From Acidimicrobiaceae bacterium (GTDB lineage Bacteria; Actinomycetota; Acidimicrobiia; Acidimicrobiales; RAAP-2): DNA of 48,549 nucleotides. The notes under the pieces are model-generated. The model saw only the letters and a program-made list of their open reading frames with translations, ran no database searches and was not told the DNA's origin. Every line of letters starts with the position of its first letter. The first letter of the stretch is position 1. The stretch lies in contig PLZP01000069.1 in the NCBI GenBank assembly GCA_003152215.1, forward strand, positions 1 to 48,549. Reading direction: 5' to 3'. Made by a program: the position numbers and the translations under genes. Below, in pieces: positions 8,337 through 16,538 of the stretch.

Positions 8337-8647
8337 CGTCGACTCCTCTTCAGTACCGCCGCGTAGCCACCTTCACCGTGGTGCAACCACTGCGCGACAC
8401 GTGTGACTGTCGCCGTCGAGGCACCAGTTCGTTTTGAAATCTCCTGATACGAGAGGCCATCATCCACGAGTCGAGCCACTTGCAGTCGTTGACCCATCGC
8501 ATCGAGTTCCGTCGTCGTGCACAGATCTCGAAGAAAGGCCGTCGTAACGTCGGGGTCTCGAAGTCGCACGAATGCCGCAACCAGCTCGTCGAATCGAGCG
8601 GCCGTTTCGGGATTCGCCTCGGCCGAGGTAACTTTGCCACTTGTCAT
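8333..8647 (-). CDS. TrpR/YerC-family transcriptional regulator, candidate histidine repressor
   Basis: 104 aa. The helix-turn-helix region reads LSYQEISKRTGASTATVTRVAQWL, the signature of the YerC/YecD branch of the TrpR superfamily, preceded by FLRDLCTTTELDAMGQRLQVARLVDDG. Comparative genomics in Firmicutes has proposed a TrpR-family histidine regulator (HisR) of this type. Here the gene is the first of the his operon, overlaps hisG by 4 nt and starts 30 bp from the divergent hisA start. Autoregulation and repression of both his units with histidine as corepressor is the natural inference, not shown by sequence alone. Confidence 0.88.
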   Translation of the reverse strand: MTSGKVTSAEANPETAARFDELVAAFVRLRDPDVTTAFLRDLCTTTELDAMGQRLQVARLVDDGLSYQEISKRTGASTATVTRVAQWLHHGEGGYAAVLKRSRR

Positions 8648-8677
8648 CTCATTATGCTAACATGCTAACACGCTGCT
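8648..8677. promoter_or_regulatory. 30-bp bidirectional his promoter/operator with overlapping direct repeats
   Basis: The whole gap between the divergent his starts. ATGCTAACA occurs at 8654-8662 and again at 8662-8670 (8-bp period, shared A). On the minus strand TAGCAT ends 6 nt before the regulator ATG; on the plus strand TAACAC ends 6 nt before the hisA ATG, with TAACAT 8 bp further upstream. No ribosome-binding site fits, so both mRNAs are probably leaderless. The repeat overlaps both candidate -10 boxes, as expected for a repressor site. Confidence 0.7.
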
Positions 8678-9370
8678 ATGCAAATAATCCCCGCGCTCGA
8701 TCTCCTTGGCGATGACGCCGTCCGCCTCGAGCAGGGAGATTTCGACCGCGTCCTCTTTCGCCAACCCATCGAATCGTTCATGCAGCGCATCGTGGCCACC
8801 GAACCTCCGTTGATCCACATCGTCGACCTCCAGGGTGCTCGAGACGGCGCCATTCGCTCCGATGTCATCGCGCGATGCGCTCGGGTGGCGGGCTCGATTC
8901 CACTCCAGGTGTCGGGCGGCATTCGTTCTACGGAGGCGGCGCATCAGGCGTTGACGGCCGGGGCCGCGAGAGTGATCATCGGCACCGCGGCCTGGGCCGA
9001 TGAATCCTCCCTCCGTGAGTTCGTCGTATCGCTCGGCGAACAACTCGTCGTCGCCATTGACGTGCGCAATGGAAAACTTGAAGTTCGAGGCTGGACCGAG
9101 TCAAGCGGACTCGACGTTGACAGCGCACTCAATCGCTGCGCCGACGCCGGCGTGACGAGACTCCACGTCACCGCAATCGATCGCGACGGCACGATGCGCG
9201 GACCCGATGTCGGACTCTACGAACACGTCTGTCAAAGCGGCATCAAGGTGATCGCCGCGGGGGGCGTCCGCGATGGACGAGATCTTGATGCCTTGTCGTC
9301 GACGGGGTGCGAGGCCGCCGTCATGGGCGTCGGCTACCTCGCCCGGTTGGGCATAAGTCTCGATTCATAA
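8678..9370 (+). CDS. hisA: Phosphoribosylformimino-AICAR-phosphate isomerase HisA (possibly PriA)
   Basis: 230 aa TIM-barrel isomerase that opens the ribose of ProFAR to PRFAR. Catalytic Asp8 lies in IIPALDLLGDDAVRL and the second Asp in THVTAIDRDGTM-like context near residue 165; the phosphate loops LQVSGGIRS and IAAGGVRDG are clear. In many actinobacteria this enzyme (PriA) also serves as TrpF in tryptophan synthesis; whether that is so here cannot be decided without knowing if a separate trpF exists. It is the only his gene on the plus strand. A strong hairpin follows its stop. Confidence 0.94.
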   Translation: MQIIPALDLLGDDAVRLEQGDFDRVLFRQPIESFMQRIVATEPPLIHIVDLQGARDGAIRSDVIARCARVAGSIPLQVSGGIRSTEAAHQALTAGAARVIIGTAAWADESSLREFVVSLGEQLVVAIDVRNGKLEVRGWTESSGLDVDSALNRCADAGVTRLHVTAIDRDGTMRGPDVGLYEHVCQSGIKVIAAGGVRDGRDLDALSSTGCEAAVMGVGYLARLGISLDS

Positions 9371-9371
9371 A

Positions 9372-9408
9372 CGCATTGGTGCGCTGCACTCTGCAGGGCA
9401 CCAATGCG
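9372..9408 (+). terminator. Hairpin terminator after hisA
   Basis: An 11-bp perfect outer stem (CGCATTGGTGC with GCACCAATGCG) plus, after one G/G mismatch, a 5-bp inner stem (CTGCA/TGCAG) with a 3-nt loop. It starts 2 nt after the hisA stop and is followed by AAAATGACCTT, without a long T run. Confidence 0.75.
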
Positions 9409-9490
9409 AAAATGACCTTCTCCTCTAGGGCGTTTCTCGCCACGGGTGCCAATCTATTGAGGTCCGAGAAATACGAAATTAGGAGTTGTT

Positions 9491-10036
9491 ATGCGTCGCA
9501 AGACCCTCGATTTAATACTCAACTGGGTGGGAGTGCTTCTTACCGTGGTGTTCCTCGTCGGCGGCATCGGAATGCTCGTTGGCTACAGCTTCACGAGCTC
9601 GCAGGTGAAGTCACAGTTGGTTGAACAGAAGGTGTTCTTCCCCACGAAGACCCAGTCGGACTACCGCGACCTCGTCGCCGCCCATGAGACGCAGTACGCC
9701 GGCCAGGAAGTGCTGACCGGCTCACAGGCCCAGATTTTCGCCAACGACATCATCGGTGTGGATACCGCCGCCATTAGCGGTGGTAAGACCTACTCCCAGA
9801 TCAGCGCTGCCTCGTTGGCCGACCCGTCCAATACCTCGCTCGCCAATCAGGTGCAACTCGTCTTTCGCGGCGACACACTTCGCGGCCTGCTTCTGAACGC
9901 GTACGCCTTCGGTTTCATGGGCGTCATCGCGCTCTATGGAGCGATCGGCATGTTCATCGCCGCACTCATAATGCTGGTGCTCACGCTGTTGGGTATACGT
10001 CACTACCGCAACACGGAAGAGAGTGACGTCATCTAA
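9491..10036 (+). CDS. Two-helix membrane protein of unknown function
   Basis: 181 aa, ATG with TAGGAGTTG upstream. Hydrophobic segments lie at about residues 12-33 and 130-163, with an extracytoplasmic middle part of about 95 residues that is polar and contains repeated Tyr/Gln/Ala stretches but no Cys. The short basic N-terminus predicts a cytoplasmic start; the tail RHYRNTEESDVI is also cytoplasmic. I do not recognise a named family. It stands alone, bracketed by the hisA terminator and a 17-bp hairpin. Confidence 0.75.
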   Translation: MRRKTLDLILNWVGVLLTVVFLVGGIGMLVGYSFTSSQVKSQLVEQKVFFPTKTQSDYRDLVAAHETQYAGQEVLTGSQAQIFANDIIGVDTAAISGGKTYSQISAASLADPSNTSLANQVQLVFRGDTLRGLLLNAYAFGFMGVIALYGAIGMFIAALIMLVLTLLGIRHYRNTEESDVI

Positions 10037-10054
10037 AAGCGTCCGCTTTCCACG

Positions 10055-10091
10055 ACCAACAATCCCGGGCTCTGAGCCCGGGATTGTTGGT
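10055..10091. terminator. 17-bp perfect hairpin, probable bidirectional terminator
   Basis: ACCAACAATCCCGGGCT pairs without mismatch with AGCCCGGGATTGTTGGT across the 3-nt loop CTG. It lies between the converging ends of the two-helix membrane gene (stop 10036) and the zinc dehydrogenase gene (stop 10120). The T run is weak (GGTTCTTC), but position and stem strength support termination on both strands. Confidence 0.85.
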
Positions 10092-10119
10092 TCTTCAACG
10101 CCTCAATCGTCAGTTGAGA

Positions 10120-11130
10120 TCAGTGACGTGTTGCGACCGTGATAACGACTTTGCCCCGCGGCTCGTGCTCGCCAACGCCACCACGAAGGGCAGCGATGGC
10201 CCCCTCGGACTCATCCAACGAGAATCGATGCGTGATCAGAAATGAGGGCTTCAGTTCCCCCGCGTTCACCTTCTCGACGACCTGCGCCCACGCCGATCGC
10301 GTGTACCCGAAGCTCCCCTGAAGAATCTGATCGTTGTTCACGAAATCTTCGGGCGAAATCTCAATGGTCGTACCGTGGACGGGAAGGCCCAAGAGAATCA
10401 CCATCGCGCCACGCGCGGCAAGGGCAATCGCCGTACGGACGGCCGGTCCGGTACCCGCTGCCTCGATCACCAAATCGAAGTGCTGCTCGGGAATGTCGGT
10501 TACGAATGCGTCGGCGCCGGCCCTCATCGCGAGATCACGTTGAACTTCTCGTAGACCGACGACGACGACGCGACCGGGATTCATTCGACGAATCAAATGG
10601 GCCGCCAAAAGTGCGATGGTTCCATCACCGACAATGGCGACACTGAGCCCTGCACGGAGTGGAATCCTGGTTAATGCCCGCCACACCCCCGACATGGGCT
10701 CGATGAACACAGCGTCCTCGATCTCGACCGCAGGATCGATCCGATGCACGAGACGCGACGGCACCGCAACGAGCTCGGCGATCCCTCCGGGCCTCGTGAA
10801 GCCGATCTCGTCATAGATCGCGCACCGATTGCAGTCGCCGTGGAGACATTCGGAGCACACATCGCAGGGAATGATGCCTTCCACAACAACCCGGTCGCCG
10901 GCGACGGCGACGCCTGGAACGTCGCCGCGAAGCACCCCAACCCATTCGTGGCCGAGAATCAGTGGGTAGCGAACGTACATTGGGTCGACGCCACCGTCGA
11001 TGAGTTCAATGTCGGTACCGCACATCCCCGAGATGAGAGGCGCCACCATAACTTCAAGATCAGCCGGCAATGGATCGTCGTGTGCTTCTACCGCGACTGT
11101 TCCGGGAGCGCGAACGACGAGCGCCTTCAC
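10120..11130 (-). CDS. Zinc-dependent medium-chain alcohol/polyol dehydrogenase
   Basis: 336 aa. GroES-like N-terminal half with catalytic-zinc residues Cys37 (in GMCGTD) and His61-Glu62 (in LGHEWVG), and structural-zinc cysteines 89, 92, 95 and 103 in CDVCSECLHGDCNRC. The Rossmann half contains VAIVGDGTIALLAAHLI. The closest groups are sorbitol, threonine and galactitol dehydrogenases; the substrate cannot be fixed. Its start overlaps the upstream IclR regulator stop by 4 nt, so the two form an operon. The semialdehyde dehydrogenase gene is divergent, and together they suggest oxidation of a sugar, polyol or sugar acid. Confidence 0.88.
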   Translation of the reverse strand: MKALVVRAPGTVAVEAHDDPLPADLEVMVAPLISGMCGTDIELIDGGVDPMYVRYPLILGHEWVGVLRGDVPGVAVAGDRVVVEGIIPCDVCSECLHGDCNRCAIYDEIGFTRPGGIAELVAVPSRLVHRIDPAVEIEDAVFIEPMSGVWRALTRIPLRAGLSVAIVGDGTIALLAAHLIRRMNPGRVVVVGLREVQRDLAMRAGADAFVTDIPEQHFDLVIEAAGTGPAVRTAIALAARGAMVILLGLPVHGTTIEISPEDFVNNDQILQGSFGYTRSAWAQVVEKVNAGELKPSFLITHRFSLDESEGAIAALRGGVGEHEPRGKVVITVATRH

Positions 11131-11930
11131 GTTCGACTCCGCTGACGAACACCGCCGAGCAGGAGCGTGATGCGGTCCGAGTGGTCCTTGACGATTTCGC
11201 CGAGTCGTTGCACCTCACGTTGCGGCACGTCGACTTTCAGTCCAGTGATACTGAGCGCACCGGCACACGTGCCGTGGTGGTCGAAGAACGCGGCACCGAC
11301 GCAGAACACGCCCTCCGCCTCTTCTTCGTCATCAGTGGCGTACCCCTCGACCCGGACTCGACTTAACTCTTCGAGCAAAAGGTCAATGTCGGTCAGCGTG
11401 TGCGACGTGTGCACGGCCATACCGGTCTCGGCAATCAGTGCACGAACATCCTCTTCACTCATCTCGGCGAGAATTGCTTTGCCAGCGGCCGTCGCATGTG
11501 GCTCTTCGCGTTGACCCAAGGGCGCGTGGAAGCGTATTGAACCTTCGCCGTCGATTCTCTCCAAGAACACGGGGTAGCCGTGCTCGTTCATGGCGAGACG
11601 CGCGGTGAAACCAGTAGCGCTCGATAGGTCGCGAAGCGTTGGCAGTCCGAGTTCGGCAATCGACGTCTGTTGGCCGACGAGGTCACCGAGTCGAAGCAAG
11701 TTGAATCCGAGCACGTAGCGAGGACCTGGTTCAACGGCTCGCAGTAACCTTGCGGTGCTCAGCGTTCGCGCCAAGGAGAGCGCGGTGCTTTTGGCGACCT
11801 TAAGGTGACCGGCGATTTCGGTCACACCGAGGCCACCGGCACCGGCATTGCCGACCAAATCCAAAAGCACCGCAGCACGCGCCACCGATTGCACTTCATA
11901 TCGTTTATCTTGGTCATTGGCGTTCGGCAC
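11127..11930 (-). CDS. IclR-family transcriptional regulator
   Basis: 267 aa from the GTG at 11930. The frame is open to 11981, but that extension covers a palindrome and a promoter-like stretch, and the family's N-terminus (EVQSVARAAVLLDLV) begins just after the GTG. The winged helix spans about residues 10-75 (VTEIAGHLKVAKSTALSLARTL) and the IclR effector domain about 90-260, with the typical AAGKAILAEMSEEDV and GYATDDEEEAEGVFCVGAAFFDHHG motifs. It probably senses a small carboxylate or sugar acid and controls the following dehydrogenase and the divergent aldehyde dehydrogenase. Confidence 0.88.
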   Translation of the reverse strand: MPNANDQDKRYEVQSVARAAVLLDLVGNAGAGGLGVTEIAGHLKVAKSTALSLARTLSTARLLRAVEPGPRYVLGFNLLRLGDLVGQQTSIAELGLPTLRDLSSATGFTARLAMNEHGYPVFLERIDGEGSIRFHAPLGQREEPHATAAGKAILAEMSEEDVRALIAETGMAVHTSHTLTDIDLLLEELSRVRVEGYATDDEEEAEGVFCVGAAFFDHHGTCAGALSITGLKVDVPQREVQRLGEIVKDHSDRITLLLGGVRQRSRT

Positions 11931-11945
11931 AAGCCAACACAATAC

Positions 11946-11960
11946 GGTATAGCCGATACC
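11946..11960. promoter_or_regulatory. Inverted repeat GGTAT-N5-ATACC before the IclR regulator
   Basis: Perfect 5-bp arms with a 5-bp spacer, 16 bp upstream of the chosen GTG start. A TATTGT hexamer lies between it and the GTG. It may be an autoregulatory site. Confidence 0.45.
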
Positions 11961-11993
11961 TCTCGGACGCGCGGGCGTCACAGTCGGCGATCA

Positions 11994-12012
11994 ATTGAAC
12001 GTACGCTTCAAT
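11994..12012. promoter_or_regulatory. Inverted repeat ATTGAA-N7-TTCAAT, candidate IclR operator
   Basis: Perfect 6-bp arms spaced by 7 bp, in the middle of the divergent region between the IclR gene and the aldehyde dehydrogenase. Size and symmetry suit an IclR dimer site; binding is inferred. Confidence 0.5.
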
Positions 12013-12112
12013 GTCGAGCACCTGCACTTCTTCGACGCCAACTCCGGAATGAGCCTTCGCAAACGCTCGTAGTGAAGAGCATGCAACGATTTACGAGGAG
12101 AGAAGAGGCCCC

Positions 12113-13633
12113 GTGACCACAGTGACCAGTACGAATCCATCGAGTGGTGCGCAACGTGACCTCGCGATGAGTGAGTCCACCGACGCCGACGTCCTCGAGG
12201 CCGCGCGGCGAGCAGCAAACGCGGCGGACGACTTCGCCCATCGACCCCTGATGTGGCGCGCCGGTCTCTTGCAGGCAATGGCCGAAGAGCTCGAGGCGGA
12301 CGCCGCGAACCTCGTTGCGCTGGCCCACGAAGAGACCGCGTTGCCCCTGCCTCGCCTTGAAGGCGAGTTACGTCGCACCGCTTTCCAACTGCGATTCTTT
12401 GCCGACGTCATCAAGGACGGCTCATTCCTCGACCCAACAATCGACCACGCCGTTGACTCACCGATGGGGCCACTGCCCGACCTGCGTCGCGTGCGAGTAC
12501 CTCTCGGCGCCGTTGGCGTCTTTGGAAGTTCGAACTTCCCCTTCGCGTTCTCGGTACCGGGCGGTGACACGGCCTCGGCGCTCGCCGCTGGTTGTCCCGT
12601 CGTCATCAAGGCGCACCCGGCCCATCCGGCGACCAGTCAGGCCGCCTTCGATGCACTGGTCCGCGGTGCGCGACGCACCGAGGCGCCGGAGGGTCTGCTG
12701 TCACTCGTCTTCGGCTTCGCTGCGGGCACGGCCCTCGTCGACGCTCCGCAGATCTGCGCCGTCGGGTTCACTGGTTCTGTCGGAGCGGGTCTGGCGCTCT
12801 GGGAGCGAGCCAATGCGCGATCTGTGCCCATCCCCTTCTTCGGCGAACTCGGTTCGGCGAATCCCCTCGTCGTCACGACCAGCGCAGCGTCAGAACGCAG
12901 CGGCGAGATTGGAAGCGGTATCGCGGGCTCGATGACGTTGGGCGCGGGACAGTTCTGCACAAAGCCCGGGCTCATCTTCGTGCCCGCGGGCGAAGCCGGT
13001 GACGTCTTGGTCGCCGCCATCGTTGCTTCGCTCGAAGAACTCGATGGATTCACCATGTTGTCAACCGGTATCGCCGACCACTTTCGACGTGGCGTCGACG
13101 CGATTGCGTCCACAAGTGCGCACGCGCTCGTCCAGCGTGATAAAGGCGAAAGTGCGCACGCGTCGTGCCAACTCTTCGAAGTCGACGGTGAGAGTTTTCG
13201 ATCGCCCGGCGCCTACGCCCTGCGGGAGGAATGTTTTGGTCCACTCGCACTCGTCATCCGCTACCAGTCAGAGGAGGACCTGCGCGACAGCCTGAACGCG
13301 ACGGAGCCGGCGCTGACCTTCAGTCTCTTCGGTGTTGACGGCGACCCGGACGCGTCATGGTTACTCTCACTCGGTGCCCAACGCGCCGGTCGCTTGATTC
13401 TCAATGGCTTTCCGACGGGTGTGGGCGTCAGTTGGTCAATGCAGCACGGTGGACCGTGGCCATCGACAACGAACGCGGCGGCGACCTCGGTTGGCGCTGG
13501 CGCCATTGAGCGATGGCTGCGTCCGGTCACTTACCAGTCGGTGCCCGACACGCTTTTACCGCCTTCGCTCCAAGAGTCGAACCCGCTCGCACTTTCGAGA
13601 CGTGTCGACGGTGTCTGGAGCCCACGCTCCTGA
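12113..13633 (+). CDS. Aldehyde dehydrogenase, 2,5-dioxovalerate (alpha-ketoglutarate semialdehyde) type
   Basis: 506 aa, GTG start with GAGGAG 12 nt upstream. The stretch FGSSNFPFAFSVPGGDTASALAAGCPVVIKAHPAHP is broken here only by length: its parts are characteristic of NADP-linked ketoglutarate-semialdehyde dehydrogenases. The catalytic Cys is in GAGQFCTKPG and the general-base Glu in FFGELGSANP. This enzyme finishes oxidative routes of pentoses, uronic acids or hydroxyproline, giving 2-oxoglutarate. Divergence from the IclR/zinc-dehydrogenase pair fits such a pathway, but no dehydratase or sugar transporter is in the window. Confidence 0.87.
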   Translation: MTTVTSTNPSSGAQRDLAMSESTDADVLEAARRAANAADDFAHRPLMWRAGLLQAMAEELEADAANLVALAHEETALPLPRLEGELRRTAFQLRFFADVIKDGSFLDPTIDHAVDSPMGPLPDLRRVRVPLGAVGVFGSSNFPFAFSVPGGDTASALAAGCPVVIKAHPAHPATSQAAFDALVRGARRTEAPEGLLSLVFGFAAGTALVDAPQICAVGFTGSVGAGLALWERANARSVPIPFFGELGSANPLVVTTSAASERSGEIGSGIAGSMTLGAGQFCTKPGLIFVPAGEAGDVLVAAIVASLEELDGFTMLSTGIADHFRRGVDAIASTSAHALVQRDKGESAHASCQLFEVDGESFRSPGAYALREECFGPLALVIRYQSEEDLRDSLNATEPALTFSLFGVDGDPDASWLLSLGAQRAGRLILNGFPTGVGVSWSMQHGGPWPSTTNAAATSVGAGAIERWLRPVTYQSVPDTLLPPSLQESNPLALSRRVDGVWSPRS

Positions 13634-13743
13634 GAACAAGCGACAGCTCGCTTCGCGGATCCGAAGGCCCCATCAGGCGTTCAGTTGAGAATCAGTTGTA
13701 ACGTTTTTGCCGGTGAGGATACGTTGAGTTCGAGGGAACTGCG

Positions 13744-14349
13744 GTGATTGGTCGAACGAGTTCGAACCGTGGGACGTCGCACGTGCAGCGTGTTGGCCTT
13801 AGATCGCTGGTCGGCGCACTCATGCTCGTCCTCTTCAACGAATCTCCCGTCTGGGGTGTGGGAAGAGTGGTCGTGGCGTCGAAGACCGCCAACGCCACGA
13901 GTGGCGCGGGGCTCCTTCTCGCCATGGGCGCCGGTGTCTTGATACTCGGCGTCGGCGGGTTCACGATACTTACGTGGTCGCGCCGTAAGCGCGCTCCGCA
14001 ACAGTGCGCGCTCGAGCGAGAGGCACTTGCAGTGGCCGAACAAGCGGTCCGGCACTGGGAAGGCGCGCTCGCTCATCTCCAGAACGCCGCGCATGGTCAA
14101 GCCGTAGCGGCGATCGACAACGGAGGTGCCGAGGGCACGTCACGCGAGTCCCAGGCTTCACTACTCGAGAAAGCACTGAGTGGGCACGCCTCCGCACTAC
14201 AAATCCGCGATGCGCGCCAACTCGATCTGATTCAGTGCATGACGTCGGGCGTGGGGAAGACTCCACTCAGTGTCCCCACCATTTCCAAACTCGAACCTCT
14301 GACGTTCGATACCGAGCCTCCGAGGACCCCTCCAACCACCTTCGAATAA
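13744..14349 (+). CDS. Exported or membrane-anchored protein of unknown function
   Basis: 201 aa from a GTG; a second GTG at 13783 would give 188 aa. A hydrophobic signal-like segment (about residues 18-45) is followed by a second, stronger membrane helix (GAGLLLAMGAGVLILGVGGF, about 54-77) and a basic stop-transfer cluster (SRRKR). The remaining 120 residues are cytoplasmic by this topology and include a probable helical/coiled region (about 85-160, rich in Ala, Glu and Gln) and a Pro/Thr tail. No family is recognised. It stands alone before the PadR pair. Confidence 0.6.
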   Translation: MIGRTSSNRGTSHVQRVGLRSLVGALMLVLFNESPVWGVGRVVVASKTANATSGAGLLLAMGAGVLILGVGGFTILTWSRRKRAPQQCALEREALAVAEQAVRHWEGALAHLQNAAHGQAVAAIDNGGAEGTSRESQASLLEKALSGHASALQIRDARQLDLIQCMTSGVGKTPLSVPTISKLEPLTFDTEPPRTPPTTFE

Positions 14350-14413
14350 CTCATGGATGTGCAGCCGCTGGCGCCGCAACCCATCAGCTGACATCGGGAA
14401 AAATTGACGGCGA

Positions 14414-14440
14414 ACACTACTACGCACCACGTAGTAGTGT
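14414..14440. promoter_or_regulatory. 27-bp perfect inverted repeat, candidate PadR operator
   Basis: ACACTACTACG and CGTAGTAGTGT flank a 5-bp spacer (CACCA). The right arm contains TAGTGT 6 nt before the PadR ATG, so the site overlaps the likely -10 box of a possibly leaderless mRNA. This is a typical autorepression layout. Confidence 0.75.
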
Positions 14441-14446
14441 CACAGT

Positions 14447-14785
14447 ATGAAGAAGACGCCCGCGAACGAGGGTCTGCGACGGACGAACGACCCTCCATTG
14501 TTGATTCTCACCAGCCTCGCGTCCGGACCGAAGCATGGTCACGCACTCGCCAAGGACATCGCGGCCTTCGCCGGTGTCGAACTTGGCCCCGGCGCGCTCT
14601 ACGGAGCGATCACCCGACTGGAAGAGCGCGGACTTATCGAACCACTCAATGACGACGACCGCCGACGTCCCTATCGAATCACCGAAGCCGGTTCCGCGTC
14701 GTTGGCTTCCGCGATCGCGGACATGCGTCGACTCGTCGACGTCGGCACCGCACGACTCCGTTTGGCCTTGGGGGGGCTGTCGTGA
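14447..14785 (+). CDS. PadR-family transcriptional regulator
   Basis: 112 aa. The winged helix has the PadR signature: LLILTSLASGPKHGHALAKDI, LGPGALYGAITRLEERGLIE and RRRPYRITEAGSASLASAI. The C-terminal helix (about residues 80-105) would form the dimer interface. Its stop overlaps the GTG of the next membrane gene by 4 nt. PadR regulators of this size usually repress their own operon, and an 11-bp-arm palindrome sits directly upstream. Confidence 0.9.
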   Translation: MKKTPANEGLRRTNDPPLLILTSLASGPKHGHALAKDIAAFAGVELGPGALYGAITRLEERGLIEPLNDDDRRRPYRITEAGSASLASAIADMRRLVDVGTARLRLALGGLS

Positions 14786-15714
14786 AACGCCGCCCCTACG
14801 ACGCGACACGCCTCCTGAAGTGGTATCCCGCAAGTTGGCGCGCACGATACGGCGACGAGTTTGTTTCGTACGTTGACGACACGCTCGACGGCACGCGACC
14901 GACTGCTGGCTTTGTGATCTCGATTGCCCTAGGCGCAGTTCGCGAACGAGGACACGCCTCCGGACTCCTGGGCGAGCATCCAGCGCCCGATGTCCAATCG
15001 CGCGCCGGCTCGCTGCTCGTACTTTGTGCGTGGTCCGTATTCATTCTCGCCGGCGCCACCTTCTCCAAACAGTCTGAGCACTTCGCGCGGGCGATGCCCG
15101 CCGGCTCGAGTTCGTCGGCCCGAGTGGGATTCGAGATCGTTGCGTGGTGCGGTGCGATGGGAATGATCCTCGTCCTCACCGGCGCCTGCGTCGCGCTACC
15201 GTCGTTCGTTGCCTTCCTGCGGTCTGGCGGCTGGACAGTCGCTCGTCGACGAGTACTCCACGCTTTGGCGCTGACCGTGCTCGTGCTCGGCGCCATCGTT
15301 CCGCTCACGCTGTGGTCACGTCACTTGAGCACGGTGCAGCGCAACGGTGGTGACGCAACGTACTCGTTCGCCTTTGTCGCCTGGGCGATAGCGATTGCGC
15401 TGACGCTCGTGAGCTGGGACCGCGTTTTTGTACAGTGCGTGACGAGGATGGCCCTTTCGCCGCGAGTCCTTCGCACCGAAGCACTCCTCGCCACTGCGGT
15501 GTCGTTATTGATGGTCGTCATCACGGCCGGTGCCGCGTTCTGGTGGGCTGATGTCGCGAGCAACGCACCGTGGTTCCTTCAGGGAGCGAGCTTCGGCTCC
15601 TCATCGTCACCGTTGTCGCCGAACTTAATCATCACGTTGGCCCTGATGATGGTCGCGGCGTGCGCCGGCGCACTCGGAGTGAGTCGAATCGTGCGCTCGT
15701 GGCGACAGGCGTGA
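14782..15714 (+). CDS. PadR-partner multi-pass membrane protein
   Basis: 310 aa, GTG start overlapping padR by 4 nt. The N-terminal 60 residues contain the pattern LLKWYPASWRARYGDEFVSYVDDTLDG, a cytoplasmic helical prefix often seen in actinobacterial proteins encoded after PadR genes. Six or seven hydrophobic segments follow (about residues 73-90, 110-135, 150-175, 190-208, 230-255, 270-295). It has no nucleotide-binding motif. It may be a permease-like or stress-sensing membrane component; the role is unknown. Confidence 0.8.
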   Translation: MKRRPYDATRLLKWYPASWRARYGDEFVSYVDDTLDGTRPTAGFVISIALGAVRERGHASGLLGEHPAPDVQSRAGSLLVLCAWSVFILAGATFSKQSEHFARAMPAGSSSSARVGFEIVAWCGAMGMILVLTGACVALPSFVAFLRSGGWTVARRRVLHALALTVLVLGAIVPLTLWSRHLSTVQRNGGDATYSFAFVAWAIAIALTLVSWDRVFVQCVTRMALSPRVLRTEALLATAVSLLMVVITAGAAFWWADVASNAPWFLQGASFGSSSSPLSPNLIITLALMMVAACAGALGVSRIVRSWRQA

Positions 15715-15744
15715 CCAGCGCGTCGTCCCTCGATGGCCCTTGCC

Positions 15745-15763
15745 GTTCCCATTCGTCGGGAAC
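15745..15763. terminator. Short hairpin between convergent genes
   Basis: GTTCCC and GGGAAC pair across a 7-nt loop, between the PadR-partner stop and the APS-kinase stop. There is no T run, so this is a weak terminator candidate. Confidence 0.4.
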
Positions 15764-15777
15764 CCCTTCGCCCGACC

Positions 15778-16332
15778 TCAGTCGTCGGGGCCGAGAAGTC
15801 CCATCATCATCAACGTGCGAACGACCTCGTCCGCCTCGTCGTCACTCGTCGAATGCGTCGAGTCGATCCGAACCTCGGGGTTGAGCGGCGCCTCGTAGGG
15901 GGAGTCAATACCGGTAAAGTTCGCCAATTGGCCGGACCGAGCCTTTCGATAGAGACCCTTGGTGTCTCGTGATTCCGCCACCTCAAGAGGCGTGTCGACG
16001 TGCACTTCAACGAAGCGACCCGGACCAATCAAGGCGCGCACTTGATCACGGCCCGCTCGAAAAGGAGAGATTGCGGCGACGAGGACGCTGACACCAGCGA
16101 TATTGAAGAGTCGGGCGACTTCACCGATTCGACGTACATTCTCTGTCCGATCGTCATCGCTAAAGCCAAGGTCGCTGTTCAGACCAGTTCTCAACGAATC
16201 GCCATCAAGGTTGTGGATGGACAAACCGTGCGCTCGCAGACGTTGCTCCACGCCCGAGGCGATGGTCGACTTGCCCGCACCCGAGATACCCGTGAACCAC
16301 ACCACAAAGGTGGGAGGAGTCGACTCAACCAT
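15778..16332 (-). CDS. cysC: Adenylylsulfate (APS) kinase CysC
   Basis: 184 aa from the ATG at 16332, preceded by AAGAGG; a GTG at 16353 would add 7 residues. It phosphorylates APS to PAPS. The P-loop is GISGAGKST near residue 16; [33 protein letters not shown] and [11 protein letters not shown] match APS-kinase substrate loops, and [30 protein letters not shown] is the family's C-terminal block (quoted in parts only for recognition). No ATP sulfurylase lies nearby. The upstream gene on the same strand is a sulfotransferase, so PAPS is probably used for sulfation rather than assimilation. Confidence 0.93.
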   Translation of the reverse strand: MVESTPPTFVVWFTGISGAGKSTIASGVEQRLRAHGLSIHNLDGDSLRTGLNSDLGFSDDDRTENVRRIGEVARLFNIAGVSVLVAAISPFRAGRDQVRALIGPGRFVEVHVDTPLEVAESRDTKGLYRKARSGQLANFTGIDSPYEAPLNPEVRIDSTHSTSDDEADEVVRTLMMMGLLGPDD

Positions 16333-16538
16333 GTGACCTCTTGGAGTCGTCACACGGCAACGGCCATCGATGAAACGCCCTTGGCCATGAGCCGATCTTC
16401 AGATCTGACATTCGATGCTCACCTATTCATTGAGATGTGGTCGCGTTCCGAGATTGGTCGACGCCCATTGGAATTTACTGCACTGAGCCAACGCGATTGA
16501 ACAGAGCGTGCCCCGCGTTTCGTTGCGTGGACGGAGCG

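Noticed and set aside
16388-16501. 37-codon frame between cysC and the sulfotransferase
   Set aside because: Too short, no ribosome site and no recognisable features.
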